Positions 1 to 8,830 of a DNA stretch of 64,000 nt are shown here, in pieces. The translations under genes were made by a program, and so were the position numbers. The stretch is taken from the NCBI GenBank assembly GCA_050257395.1, contig JBLMWU010000021.1, positions 3,325-67,324 on the forward strand, read 5' to 3'. Every line of letters starts with the position of its first letter. Positions within the stretch are counted from its first letter, which is position 1. Source of the stretch: JAIRTY01 sp050257395. Its GTDB lineage: Bacteria; Actinomycetota; Actinomycetes; Streptosporangiales; Streptosporangiaceae. The notes beneath the pieces are model-generated. The model searched no databases. It saw nothing but the letters and a program-made list of their open reading frames with translations, and had not been told where the DNA came from.

Positions 1-306
1 GCGCGCAACGCCTAGCGGCATCCTGAGCACAGCAGATATCTCCGCCACCGACCGCCAGTCACGGCAGAACCCCAGGATTGCCTGGCACTCCGGGCTGAGG
101 GCTGAAAGGTCCCGCGCCTCGTAATGAGACGCAGCAACCATAGCCTCGACCTGGAGCTGATACCGGGGTTTTGTACGCCCCCCGGTAACCGCGTAGGGCC
201 GGACTAGGGAACTCCCCGGCCCTTCCGCGTCTGCCCCGCGCTTGCCGTTCGGGGAGCCGCGCCTAGCGCCGGCCTGCGACCAGTCATCCTGGCCGGGGCC
301 GGACAC
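1..306 (-). CDS. DUF742 family protein (partial, 3' end outside window)
   Basis: This small conservon protein is expected to work with the neighbouring Roadblock protein and a Ras-like GTPase in a membrane-signalling complex. The reading frame opens with GTG at 306, preceded by GGAGAG, and stays open for 102 codons to the window edge. Visible family marks are SLVRPYAVTGGRTKP near residues 37-51, the typical DUF742 N-terminal motif, and a C-terminal winged-helix-like segment with SPECQAILGFCRD and SVAEISAVLRMPLGVAR. It lies about 108 bp downstream of the Roadblock gene in the same direction. The GTPase usually found next would lie beyond the left edge. Family assignment is secure; the molecular role is inferred from conservons. 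Confidence 0.87.
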   Translation of the reverse strand, partial: MSGPGQDDWSQAGARRGSPNGKRGADAEGPGSSLVRPYAVTGGRTKPRYQLQVEAMVAASHYEARDLSALSPECQAILGFCRDWRSVAEISAVLRMPLGVAR

Positions 307-354
307 GACTCTCTCCTGTCACTGCCTGCCATCCTCCGACCTAAGAGCGCCACA

Positions 355-466
355 CATGTCCTGGGTGAGAGCACCTCTCGCCCGCTCCACGAGCAGTGCC
401 AGTTGCTTCCGGCTCAGCGCATGTCCGGGGTGAGAGCACGTCCCACCCGTTCCACGAGCAGAGCCA
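355..466. repeat. imperfect tandem duplication of the Roadblock gene 3' end
   Basis: Two copies of a 47-bp segment, 355-401 and 420-466, lie 65 bp apart and match at about 41 of 47 positions. The right copy encodes the last residues of the Roadblock protein (ALLVERVGRALTPDM, then a stop). The left copy would encode ALLVERARGALTQDM, continuing to a later stop, but is now in the untranslated gap before DUF742. The simplest reading is a short tandem duplication that moved the stop codon and left the old gene end as intergenic sequence. Confidence 0.75.
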
Positions 467-809
467 TCTCGTACGCTACGAGGCCCATGTCGCAATCTGC
501 CGACGCGAGCACCGCAAGACTCGACCCGTCGCTGATCGCCATCACGAGCAGAAGCCCGCGCTGCATCTCAACGACGGTCTGGGTGACCGACCCTCCTTCG
601 AACACACGGGACGCGCCCTGCGTCAGGCTGGTCAGACCTGACGTGACGGCTGCGAGCTGGTCCACGCGGTCGGGGGGGAACCCGTGCGAGAAGGCCAGCG
701 GCAGGCCATCGGCGGAAACGACGATCGCGTGCGCGACGGACGGGACCCGCTCAACGAAGTTTGTGATCAGCCAGTTCAGATCCTGGACCGGCCGGGCTAG
801 CGGGCTCAC
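414..809 (-). CDS. Roadblock/LC7 domain protein of a conservon
   Basis: A 131-residue single-domain Roadblock/LC7 protein, the family that binds and regulates small Ras-like (MglA-type) GTPases. It begins MSPLARPVQDLNWLITNFV and has the usual alternation of strands and helices, including SVAHAIVVSADGLPLAFS and GLLLVMAISDGSSLAVLAS. It sits between the large NIT histidine kinase (69 bp upstream) and DUF742, the standard conservon order kinase-Roadblock-DUF742-GTPase, so one transcript is likely. The C-terminus is short: it ends at ALTPDMR, and a decayed copy of the same end lies just downstream, suggesting the stop was moved by duplication. Confidence 0.92.
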   Translation of the reverse strand: MSPLARPVQDLNWLITNFVERVPSVAHAIVVSADGLPLAFSHGFPPDRVDQLAAVTSGLTSLTQGASRVFEGGSVTQTVVEMQRGLLLVMAISDGSSLAVLASADCDMGLVAYEMALLVERVGRALTPDMR

Positions 810-878
810 ACATCCTCCTTTCTGCGTGGGCTCACCACGACCACATCGACGATGACGCGGGATACGCCAGCTGACGCG

Positions 879-3800
879 CTAATTACCACTGTCTTCCTCA
901 CCCACGGTGGACTCGCCGTCGCGCGCGGCGGCCCTTGCTTCCCGGACTCCTCGCTGCAGGCTCGCAAACCGCTCCCTGGTTATCGCTGCCGACCGTACCG
1001 GAGGCGGCGCTGCCGGGGCATCCCCGCTGACGGTTCCGGGAACCAGGTTGGCGCGCGGCACCCGCTTGGGGAGCCCGGCCTTGGTCGTGCCGCCAGCGGC
1101 GGGCGCGGCCGCCGCCTCCGCGGCCTGCCAGCCCACGTCCGCTGGCGAAGTCCAGGCCGATGCCGGTGCCGCGGCAGCGGGGGCAGTGGCGCCGATGGGC
1201 TCCGCGGCAGCAGCGGCCGCCGCGGCCGGGCGGTCCGTGGCCTTCCGGCCGCGCCGGAACCAGTCGGACTCCACGGACTCGAAGATCGGCAGCCGGTTTT
1301 CCTCGCCGGCGGTCCCGGCCGGCGGGACGACGACCTGGCCGCCGTCGTCGCCGTAGCTGCCGTTGCCGTAACCGCCGGCCCGGCCGACCCCGGTCCGCGG
1401 CCCGCTGTCCACGTCGGGCGGGCTGACCGGCGCCCCGTAAACGGGCAGCGGCCCGGTGACCGCGGGCGGCTGCGCCTGCGGCGGCACGCTGGCGGAGCTG
1501 CCAGGCACCCGGGTCGGCAGCTGCCCGGCGGACCCCGGGCTGCCGGTGGCGGGGCTGGTGGTCCCGTTCTCCTTCGGCGGCGTCGCCGGGAAGGACGCGG
1601 TGTCGGTGCCGTCGGCGCGCAGCGGGGTGAACCGCGGGGCGAGCGCGGCGTTGACCGCCCGCTCGGCCGCGACCCGGCCTTCGGAGGGCGGACCGCCGTC
1701 CCAGCCCTGGCCCGCGGTCCCGCCCCCGGCCGGCGCGGCGGCCGCTGCTGACGGTACCTCGAACCGGCGCAGGCCCGGGGAGGTGGTGGCGTCGTGGGAG
1801 ACGACTTCGTCCGGCAGCCACACCAGCGCGGTGAGGCCGCCCATGGACGCGGGCCGCAGCCGCACCCGGATGCCGTGCCGGGCGGCCAGCCGGGCGACCA
1901 CGAACAGGCCCATGCGGCGGGAGACGGCCACGTCCACGACGGGGGGGTTGTCCAGCCGCCAGTTGGCGTGGGCCATTTCCTCCGAGCCCATGCCCACGCC
2001 CTGGTCGGTGATATCCAGCAGCACCCCGCCGCTGGTAAGCAGGTGACCGGAGACGTTCACCGGGGTGTCGGCGGCCGAGAACGAGGTGGCGTTCTCGGCC
2101 AGCTCGGCCACCAGGTGCACGACGTCGTTCACGGCCTGGCCGCGTACCTGGATGCCGGGCTGGACATTCAGCGACACCCGCTCGTACTGCTCGATCTCAG
2201 AGACCGCGGCGCGGAGCACGTCGACCAGGGCGACCGCCTGGGTCCACCGGCGGGAGACTTCGTGGCCCGCGAGGACCAGGAGGTTTTCCGAGTTGCGGCG
2301 CATACGGGTGGCGAGGTGGTCCAGCTGGAACATGTTCGACAGCCGCTCGGCGTCCTGCTCGCCCTGCTCCAGGTCGTCGATCAGGCGGATCTGCCGTTCG
2401 ACCAGGGACTGGCTGCGGCGGGACAGGTTGACGAACATGGCGTTGACGTTGCCGCGCAGCGCGGCCTCGTTGGACGCCAGCCGGATCGCTTCCCGGTGAA
2501 CCGCGTCGAAGGCCCGCGCCACTTCACCGATCTCGTCGCGGCTGTCCACGTCGATGGGCTCGACCTCCGACGACGCGGACTCGCCGTCGGACTCGCTCAT
2601 CCGGCGGACCGTCTCCGGCAGCCGCACACCGGCGACTTCCAGGGCGCCGGCCCGCAGCCGCCGCAGCGGCCGGACCATGGACCGGGCGACCAGGGCGGTG
2701 AACAGCAGGGCCAGCGCCAGGAAGACCACGACCGCGGCGCCGACGCCGATGGTGGTGGCGACGGCCTGGTTGCGCAGCACCGAGGTCCGGGAGACCACCG
2801 AGGCGGCCAGGGACCGCTCAACCCCGCCCATCTGGTAGTTGAGCTCGTTGGTCATGGCGCCGTACCAGTCGTCCGCCGTGGTCGGGTCGTGCGCCAGCGG
2901 CCTGGCGGCGTTGCCGCCATTCTGCGACAGGAAGATCGCCTGGTTTTCCTCCGCGCTGGCCAGGTACGTGAAGGACTTCGACACGCTGCTGTCCCACAGC
3001 TGGCGCTGGGCCGGCGTGGCGGCCAGCATGAACGACTGCAGGTCGGAGGACTGGAGGCCTTCGGCGTTGTTCAGCGCCTGCAGCTCGTTGTTGAGCATGA
3101 CGCCGCGGATCAGCGCGCCGGTGAGGATCGCGCGCTGCTCGGACGCCTGCTCCTTCATCAGCGAGACCAGGCCCAGCACGCGGACCGTCTGGGACAGGGT
3201 CGCGTCACCGGTGCCCTGCGCGGTTTCCGCCTCCAGCGCCAGCAGGTCGTTGATCACCGTGGCGTACTTCGCGACGACCACGATCGGCGGGATCTGGGTG
3301 CCGGTCGCCGCGTGCCGCAGGGCCGGCAGGCTGTTCAGCTCGGCCTGCACGTCCGCGGCCGCCTGCTGGGTGACCGCGGTGTAGTTCGGGATGACCTGCG
3401 CCAGGTCGGCCCGGACCTGCTGCGCCGCCTGGTCGGTGGCCTTCTGCTGATTGACCACGACCTGCAGCTGCTGGGCGGCGGAGGTCTTGAGCCCCGCGGT
3501 CTGCGGGCCCTGGTGCATCGTGGTGGCCCGGCCCGCTGGCAGCGAGATGAAGTAGACCGTCTGGTCGCGCTCGTCCTCCAGCCGCTGCGCCAGCTGGATG
3601 ACCGCCGAGGCCAGCGTCGCGCGCTGCTGCACCCGCTGGTAGGCCAGCGCGTTGCGGACCGAGGTGAACATGCTGGCGCCGCCGAGCACCAGCGCCGCCA
3701 GCGTCGGGATCGTGATCAGCAGCAGCAGCCGCGAGCGAACCCGCCAGTCTTTGAGGCCGCGGAACAAGCCCGCCTGTGCCCGCGGGGCGGGCCGGCCGCG

Positions 3801-3884
3801 CGGCCCGGGTGCGCTGGCGGCCGCGGCGTCCTCACCCGGCACCCCGTTCGGCGGTGCCGCCGGGGCGAATGTACGCCGGTCCAT
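879..3884 (-). CDS. nitrate/nitrite-sensing (NIT) domain histidine kinase, conservon type
   Basis: A large membrane sensor kinase of 1001 residues from ATG at 3884; the frame stays open to a possible start at 4046, but the first 54 residues look like untranslated sequence. One membrane helix lies at about 51-72, a periplasmic NIT-type helical domain at about 100-345 with an EDERDQTVYFIS segment, a second helix at about 376-399, then HAMP, a dimerisation region with FQLDHLATRMRR carrying the likely phospho-acceptor His, and a HATPase domain ending near GLTALVWLPDEV. The last 290 or so residues are Pro/Ala/Gly-rich and probably disordered. It leads the conservon with Roadblock and DUF742. No response regulator is adjacent, as usual for conservons; output through the GTPase is inferred. 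Confidence 0.9.
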   Translation of the reverse strand: MDRRTFAPAAPPNGVPGEDAAAASAPGPRGRPAPRAQAGLFRGLKDWRVRSRLLLLITIPTLAALVLGGASMFTSVRNALAYQRVQQRATLASAVIQLAQRLEDERDQTVYFISLPAGRATTMHQGPQTAGLKTSAAQQLQVVVNQQKATDQAAQQVRADLAQVIPNYTAVTQQAAADVQAELNSLPALRHAATGTQIPPIVVVAKYATVINDLLALEAETAQGTGDATLSQTVRVLGLVSLMKEQASEQRAILTGALIRGVMLNNELQALNNAEGLQSSDLQSFMLAATPAQRQLWDSSVSKSFTYLASAEENQAIFLSQNGGNAARPLAHDPTTADDWYGAMTNELNYQMGGVERSLAASVVSRTSVLRNQAVATTIGVGAAVVVFLALALLFTALVARSMVRPLRRLRAGALEVAGVRLPETVRRMSESDGESASSEVEPIDVDSRDEIGEVARAFDAVHREAIRLASNEAALRGNVNAMFVNLSRRSQSLVERQIRLIDDLEQGEQDAERLSNMFQLDHLATRMRRNSENLLVLAGHEVSRRWTQAVALVDVLRAAVSEIEQYERVSLNVQPGIQVRGQAVNDVVHLVAELAENATSFSAADTPVNVSGHLLTSGGVLLDITDQGVGMGSEEMAHANWRLDNPPVVDVAVSRRMGLFVVARLAARHGIRVRLRPASMGGLTALVWLPDEVVSHDATTSPGLRRFEVPSAAAAAPAGGGTAGQGWDGGPPSEGRVAAERAVNAALAPRFTPLRADGTDTASFPATPPKENGTTSPATGSPGSAGQLPTRVPGSSASVPPQAQPPAVTGPLPVYGAPVSPPDVDSGPRTGVGRAGGYGNGSYGDDGGQVVVPPAGTAGEENRLPIFESVESDWFRRGRKATDRPAAAAAAAAEPIGATAPAAAAPASAWTSPADVGWQAAEAAAAPAAGGTTKAGLPKRVPRANLVPGTVSGDAPAAPPPVRSAAITRERFASLQRGVREARAAARDGESTVGEEDSGN

Positions 3885-4261
3885 CACCTGGACGTCGCCA
3901 GCAGGGCGCGCCTGGCCACTCTGCCTGTTACGGGAACGCACTGCGTCCTGACCTCTCACCTCGGGGCAGCGAGCCCGCTTGCCAGCGGGACTTGCAGCGG
4001 AAGCGACATGACGCGCACCCCTCCCGGGTGACGATTCTGCGAGCACAGCGCTGAACGCTAAGGGCTAACCCTAGCCTCTAACCGGCCGGTAGACAGCAAT
4101 ACCAAGACGACACGAAAAAGCCTGTCTTAACGGGCGTTTGGCGCATCGCCTGACGGCAGCAGAGTACCGGCTGGCGCTCCCGCATGCTCCTGAACTGTCC
4201 GCAACTGTCCCATCTTGTACGAACTCGCTTAGGACCTGCGGCGATGCAGCCCCGCGCGGGG
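3885..4261. other. intergenic region upstream of the NIT kinase
   Basis: No convincing gene is seen here. The stretch around 4060-4210 is less GC-rich than its surroundings and probably holds the conservon promoter on the minus strand. I could not pick -35 and -10 boxes with confidence. The minus strand is open in the kinase frame up to 4046, so the kinase start may lie further upstream than chosen. Confidence 0.5.
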
Positions 4262-5482
4262 TCAGCTGAGCCCGGCCAGGCCCAGTTCCCGGGCGATGAT
4301 CATGCGCTGGACCTCAGAAGTGCCCTCGCCTATCTCCAGCACCTTGGCGTCCCGGTAGAAGCGGCCGACCGGGTACTCGTTCATGAACCCGTAGCCGCCG
4401 AAGATCTGGGTGGCGTCCCTGGCGTTGTCCATGGCCCCGTTCGACGCGGTCAGCTTCGCGATCGCCGCCTGCTTCTTGGCCGGCTCCCCGGCGGTCAGCC
4501 GGGCCGCCGCGTCGTACCAGGCCAGCCGGGCCGCGTGCACCCGCGCCTCCATGTCCGCCAGCTTGAACTGGATGCCCTGGTAGTAGCCGAGCCGGTGGCC
4601 GAACGCCGTCCGCCCCGCCACCTGCCGCAGGCACTCGTCCACGCAGCCGGCGGCCAGCCCGGTCGCCAGCGCCGCGATCGCGACCCTGCCCTCGTCCAGG
4701 ATCTCCAGGAACTGGGCGTAGCCGCGGCCGCGCCCGCCGAGCAGGTGGTCTTCCGGCACCCGGCAGCCGGAGAACACCAGCTCCCTGGTGTCCGAGGCAC
4801 ACCAGCCGACCTTGGAGTACTTCTGCCCGAGCGTGAACCCGGGCGTCCCGGACGGCACGATAATCGCCGAGATCTCCGCCCGGCGGCCCGCTCCCCCGGC
4901 CCCCGCCAGGCCGGCGTCGGCCGCCCCGCCGGCCCCGGCGCCAGCCCGTTCACCGGTAATCGCGAGCACGGTCACCAGCGAGGTGATCGAGGTGCCCGCG
5001 TTGGTGATGAACGACTTGGTCCCGTCGATGACCCACTCGCCGCCGTCCAGCCGCGCGGTGGTGCGCATCCCGCCCGGGATGTCCGAGCCGCCGCCCGGCT
5101 CGGTCAGGCCGAACCCGGCCAGCCGCTCCCCGGCGCACAGGTCCGGCAGCCACTGCCCGCGCTGGTCCTCCGAGCCGAACCGGTACAGCGGCATGGCCCC
5201 GAGCGCGACCGCCGCCTCCAGGGTGATCGCGACCGAGGAGTCCACCCGGGCCAGTTCCTCCAGCGCCAGGCCCAGGGCGAGCAGGTCCCCGCCCATACCG
5301 CCGTATTTTTCCGGGAACGGAAGACCGAACAGGCCGAGCCCGCCCATCCGCGCGACGATCTTGTAGGGAAACTCAGCCCGCTCGTAGTAGCCGCCGATGA
5401 CCGGCGCGACCACCTCCCGGGCGAACTCCGCCACGGTCGCCCGGAGCTGCTCCTGCTCGCCGCTGAGCTGGTAGCTGACCAT
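4262..5482 (-). CDS. acyl-CoA dehydrogenase
   Basis: A flavin enzyme that oxidises acyl-CoA thioesters to trans-2-enoyl-CoA. The 406 residues show the three-part family plan: N-terminal helical domain with EKYGGMGGD, middle beta domain with GFGLTEPGGGSDIPG, and C-terminal helical domain with GRVAIAALATGLAAG, QIFGGYGFMNEYPVGRFYRDAK and EIGEGTSEVQ, in which the Glu of GEGT is the expected catalytic base. The start is supported by AGGGGGCAGG before ATG. An unusual Gly/Ala-rich insert of about 28 residues (after TVLAITGERA, before EISAIIVP) interrupts the beta domain; most homologues have a short loop there. No electron-transfer flavoprotein genes are adjacent, so the substrate is unknown. Confidence 0.93.
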   Translation of the reverse strand: MVSYQLSGEQEQLRATVAEFAREVVAPVIGGYYERAEFPYKIVARMGGLGLFGLPFPEKYGGMGGDLLALGLALEELARVDSSVAITLEAAVALGAMPLYRFGSEDQRGQWLPDLCAGERLAGFGLTEPGGGSDIPGGMRTTARLDGGEWVIDGTKSFITNAGTSITSLVTVLAITGERAGAGAGGAADAGLAGAGGAGRRAEISAIIVPSGTPGFTLGQKYSKVGWCASDTRELVFSGCRVPEDHLLGGRGRGYAQFLEILDEGRVAIAALATGLAAGCVDECLRQVAGRTAFGHRLGYYQGIQFKLADMEARVHAARLAWYDAAARLTAGEPAKKQAAIAKLTASNGAMDNARDATQIFGGYGFMNEYPVGRFYRDAKVLEIGEGTSEVQRMIIARELGLAGLS

Positions 5483-5715
5483 CCTGCCCCCTGAGGTTCG
5501 CTGCCAGCGGAACCCCGGGCTGTGGCCCGCGGGCGCCGCCGGCGCAGGTCGCGGCGGGTCCCCGGCCCGCCATCCCCGATGGCAGCGATGCTACTGGCCC
5601 GGCCGCTGCCGGCATGGCTTCCGGAAGCCCTCCGGGGCGTTACGCTCAGTGGGGGGAGCCGCACGTGCCCGTGCGTCTCGGAGTATCTGTTCCTGGCCGC
5701 CCGTCCGGAGGAGCC

Positions 5716-6351
5716 ATGGCGAGCCTGACCTGTCCCGGCTGCGGCACGCAGGTCCAGCGGGAAGACCTGATCTGCTTCACCTGCGGCGCGAACCTGCCCC
5801 GGCCGCGCCCGGTGGAGGAACTGTCCACCCCGCCCACGGTGATGCAGGAGTACCTGCGGCAGGACACCGTCGCCAGCGCGAAGTCGCTCGCCACCTGCCC
5901 GGGCTGCGGGTCGGCGCTGCAGGACCGGTCCGCGCGGGCCTGCGCGGTGTGCCGGACCCCGCTGCCCCGCCCGGCCGGGCCGATCGCCACGGTCGTGCTG
6001 CGGCTGATCTTCCCCACCGGCAACGTGGACGTGCCCGCGGGCACCTCCCTGGTGCTGGGGCGGGACCCGGAGATCTCGCTGGTGGCGGCCGCGTTCGACG
6101 GCCACGAGAACGTGTCCCGGCGGCACGCCACGGTCACCGTCACCGACGGCGGCGAGGCGACCATCCGGGACGAGCACTCCACCAACGGCACGTTCGTGAA
6201 CGGGGACCGGGCGCTGCCCGGCACCGAGGTCCGGCTGGCCGACGGGGACAGTGTCCGGCTGGCCGCCGACGTGACCGCCGAGGTGTCCCTGCCCAGCAGC
6301 GAGCTGGACCCGGCGCCCTTCAGCGCCAACGGCCACGGCGGCGCCCACTAG
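5716..6351 (+). CDS. zinc-ribbon and FHA domain protein
   Basis: A 211-residue protein from ATG at 5716, preceded by a strong GGAGGAG; a longer in-frame start at 5614 lacks such a site. Two zinc-ribbon-like Cys pairs are visible (CPGCGTQ with CFTCG, and CPGCGS with CAVCRTPLP). A C-terminal FHA domain follows, with LVLGRDPEISL, VSRRHATVTV and HSTNGTFVNGDRALP, the Gly-Arg, Ser-Arg-His and Thr-Asn-Gly residues that read phosphothreonine. It is therefore likely a cytoplasmic adaptor for Ser/Thr kinase signalling. No kinase lies beside it; the nearest kinase-like protein, at 12.6 kb, has lost its catalytic residues. Partners are unknown. Confidence 0.88.
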   Translation: MASLTCPGCGTQVQREDLICFTCGANLPRPRPVEELSTPPTVMQEYLRQDTVASAKSLATCPGCGSALQDRSARACAVCRTPLPRPAGPIATVVLRLIFPTGNVDVPAGTSLVLGRDPEISLVAAAFDGHENVSRRHATVTVTDGGEATIRDEHSTNGTFVNGDRALPGTEVRLADGDSVRLAADVTAEVSLPSSELDPAPFSANGHGGAH

Positions 6352-6414
6352 CCCAGCCGCGCCCCCCGGGCCTGCGCCCGCCTCCTGCGCTGCGCCGCGC
6401 CGAGGCCTGGGCGC

Positions 6415-7242
6415 TCATGCGGGGCCTTCGCCGTCGCCGGTGAACCAGGGGTCGTCCGCGTGGCCGGTGAACCAGGGCTCGTCCGGCCCGTCGGTGAACC
6501 AGGGCCGGCGCGGGCCGGCCGGGGGCCGGGGGCCCAGCCGGCCGAGGTCCGCCCGGCCCGGCTGCGGGCGTCCGGTGCCGCCGGGCGGCCGGGCGGCGAG
6601 CCCGCCCAGCCCGGGCAGCCGGTCCAGCCGCTCCAGCAGCGAATGGCCGCCGGGCCGGCCGGGGTTCCCCGGTTCCTGCCCTTTCGGCGCGCCGTCCCCC
6701 CGCTGCCACGGCCACCCGCGCGGCAGCCGCCCACCAGCCGCTTCCGCGCCGCCGCCAGCGCCCCCGGCCGCTGAGCCGTCGCCATCCGCTGAGCCGTCCC
6801 CATCCGCTGAGCCGCCTGCGCCCCCGCTGCCGCCCGGCCCGGCCATGCCCTCGGGCTCTCCCGTGCCGCCAGGGTCGGCGTCCCCGCGCTCCCCCGGGCC
6901 GCCTGCCGCGCCGGGCCGCCCGGGATCGCGTTCGCCGGGCGGCCGTTGCCCGTCCGGCCGCGGCTGCTCATCCGGCCGCTCCCGGCTGACGGCCCCGTCG
7001 CGGCTGCCAGCCAGACCGGGACCGGCCGGCCGGTAGTCCGGGGACGAGGGGTGGCTGGCGGGTAACCTGGCCAGCCGCTCGGCGAGCCGGTCCAGGGCCG
7101 CCCGGCCCAGGTCGGGCGCTTGCTTCCAGTCTGCCGCCCGGGCGGCGCCGGACTCGGGCCGCCCGCCGGGGCCTGGGTCTGGCAGGTCCGCATCCATGCA
7201 CCGATTGTCCTGTGCGGCCATCACCTGCGCATCAGAAACCAT
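6415..7242 (-). CDS. hypothetical Gly/Pro-rich protein with C-terminal PWFT repeats
   Basis: I do not recognise a family. Several frames are open in this GC-rich stretch; this one is chosen because its N-terminus has ordinary protein character (DLGRAALDRLAERLARLPASHP, an amphipathic helix) and its end carries three regular repeats, PWFTDGPDE, PWFTGHADD and PWFTGDGEG. Between them lies a Gly/Pro/Ala/Asp-rich, probably disordered, 150-residue stretch containing the duplicated unit GSADGDGSADGDG. No signal peptide or membrane helix is seen. The start is uncertain: 7242, 7221 and 7197 are all possible. It is divergent from the amide permease operon. Confidence 0.55.
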   Translation of the reverse strand: MVSDAQVMAAQDNRCMDADLPDPGPGGRPESGAARAADWKQAPDLGRAALDRLAERLARLPASHPSSPDYRPAGPGLAGSRDGAVSRERPDEQPRPDGQRPPGERDPGRPGAAGGPGERGDADPGGTGEPEGMAGPGGSGGAGGSADGDGSADGDGSAAGGAGGGAEAAGGRLPRGWPWQRGDGAPKGQEPGNPGRPGGHSLLERLDRLPGLGGLAARPPGGTGRPQPGRADLGRLGPRPPAGPRRPWFTDGPDEPWFTGHADDPWFTGDGEGPA

Positions 7243-7327
7243 TTGTTACACCGCGACTCTGGTGTCCCCCTGAGCCGCCGTGAGACCATCCGGGCATTGA
7301 TCACTCTCGTCACAGCAGGAGTGGCAG

Positions 7328-8830
7328 ATGACCACAGCGGCACCAGGTCAGCCGGGCCTGCGGCGGAACGCCATCGGCCTCCGTGAGGTCCTCTTCCAGA
7401 GCATCACCGACATGGCCCCCGGGGCCGCCATCGCCGCGTCCATCCCGGCCGGCGTCGCCTTCGCGGGCGGATCACTGCCGCTGGCGGTGGTGGTCGCCCT
7501 GGTCGCGTCCTTGTTCACGGCCTGGACGATCAGCCAGCTCGCAAAGGAGATACCGGCGGCGGGATCAATGGCGACGTACGCCGCCCGCGGCCTTCATCCC
7601 GCCGCCGGGTTCCTGGTCGCCTGGGCCTACGTCATGGTCGGCTGGCTGGTCGCGCCGCTGGTGCTGCTGCAGCTCGGGTTCACGACGGCTGAAACACTCA
7701 ACGTCGAGTTCGGCTGGCCGGCCAGCCTGTGGTGGCCATGGGCGGTCCTCGGGTTGCTGATCGTATTCGCGGTCGGGTATTTCGGCATCCGCGCCTCCGC
7801 CCGGATGGGCACGATCCTCGGCATCTTCGAAATCGCGGTGTTCGCCGTCATGGCCGTGCTGCTGGTGATCCACGCGGGCAGCCACAACACGCTGTCGGTT
7901 TTCACGACGAAGTACACCCCGGCGGGCCAGTTCCACGGCCTGTCCGGGGTCATCGCCGGGTCGGTCTTCACCACCCTGGCGTTCCTCGGGTTCGAGAGCG
8001 CGGCGCCGCTTGCCGAGGAAGCGCGCAACCCGCGGCGCACCGTGCAGCTCGCGGTACTGCTGTCCACATTGTTCATCGGCGCCCTGTACGTGTTCACCAC
8101 CTACGCGATGGACGTGGCGTTCGGGCCGTCGAAGTTCGCCAACTTCACCACCGGCACCGGGGCGGCGTCGTGGGTGGGCGTGGCCCGGGCGCTGTACGGC
8201 CTGTTCTGGGTGCTGGTCTTCTTCGCGATCATCAACTCGACCCTGGCTAACTCCAACGCCGGCGTGAACGTGGCCAGCCGCACCGCGTACGCCATGGGCC
8301 GGGTCCACGCGTTCCCGTCGCTGTTCGCCCGGGTCAGCGAGCGGCACCGGTCGCCGGTGGTCGCGATCACCGCGGGCAGCGTCATCAGCCTTGCGGTGAT
8401 GCTTGGCCTCGGCTTCAGCTACGATCCCGCGACAGCGTTCGCCATGATCGGCACCGCGCTGGTTATCCTGCTCGTCGGCATCTACCTGGTCGTGGACCTG
8501 GCCTGCATCGGCTACTTCGCCCGCCGGGCCCACGGCTTCAGCCTGGTCTCGCACCTGCTGGTCCCGCTGCTCGGGATCGCGGCCTTCATTCCCGCCTGGC
8601 TCGCCGGGGCGGGCATCAAGGCCCCGGGCCTCAGCTTCATCACGCCGCTGACGCCGCCGCTTTCCTACATGGGGCCTGCTGTGGCGATCTGGATGGTCCT
8701 CGGCGTGATCTACCTGATCTACCTTTATTTCCGCGAGCCGCGCCGGGTGGTTGAGGTCGGGCTCGTGCACCTGGACATGGTGGAGGAAGCACCAGCGAGC
8801 GGCGTCGCAGGGAACGGGGGCAGCGCATGA
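7328..8830 (+). CDS. APC superfamily amino acid/amide permease
   Basis: A 500-residue inner-membrane permease with about 12 hydrophobic helices. The first helix region contains DMAPGAAIAASIPAGVAFA, typical of APC carriers, and the mid-protein has FLGFESAAPLAEEARNPRR, the conserved loop after helix 6. AGGAG lies 7 nt before the ATG. Its stop overlaps the start of the formamidase gene (ATGA), so the two are translationally coupled. The pairing suggests uptake of an amide or of a compound whose breakdown releases formamide or acetamide; the actual substrate is inferred only from this context. Confidence 0.92.
   Translation: MTTAAPGQPGLRRNAIGLREVLFQSITDMAPGAAIAASIPAGVAFAGGSLPLAVVVALVASLFTAWTISQLAKEIPAAGSMATYAARGLHPAAGFLVAWAYVMVGWLVAPLVLLQLGFTTAETLNVEFGWPASLWWPWAVLGLLIVFAVGYFGIRASARMGTILGIFEIAVFAVMAVLLVIHAGSHNTLSVFTTKYTPAGQFHGLSGVIAGSVFTTLAFLGFESAAPLAEEARNPRRTVQLAVLLSTLFIGALYVFTTYAMDVAFGPSKFANFTTGTGAASWVGVARALYGLFWVLVFFAIINSTLANSNAGVNVASRTAYAMGRVHAFPSLFARVSERHRSPVVAITAGSVISLAVMLGLGFSYDPATAFAMIGTALVILLVGIYLVVDLACIGYFARRAHGFSLVSHLLVPLLGIAAFIPAWLAGAGIKAPGLSFITPLTPPLSYMGPAVAIWMVLGVIYLIYLYFREPRRVVEVGLVHLDMVEEAPASGVAGNGGSA

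Noticed and set aside
852..1751. A plus-strand frame of 299 codons inside the kinase tail region
   Set aside because: Shadow of the Pro/Ala-rich kinase tail; no start site or protein-like features.
1794..4031. A 745-codon open frame on the plus strand opposite the NIT kinase gene
   Set aside because: Its composition (His, Arg, Gln, Gly-rich, no domains) is the typical antisense shadow of a high-GC gene, while the opposite strand encodes clear kinase domains.
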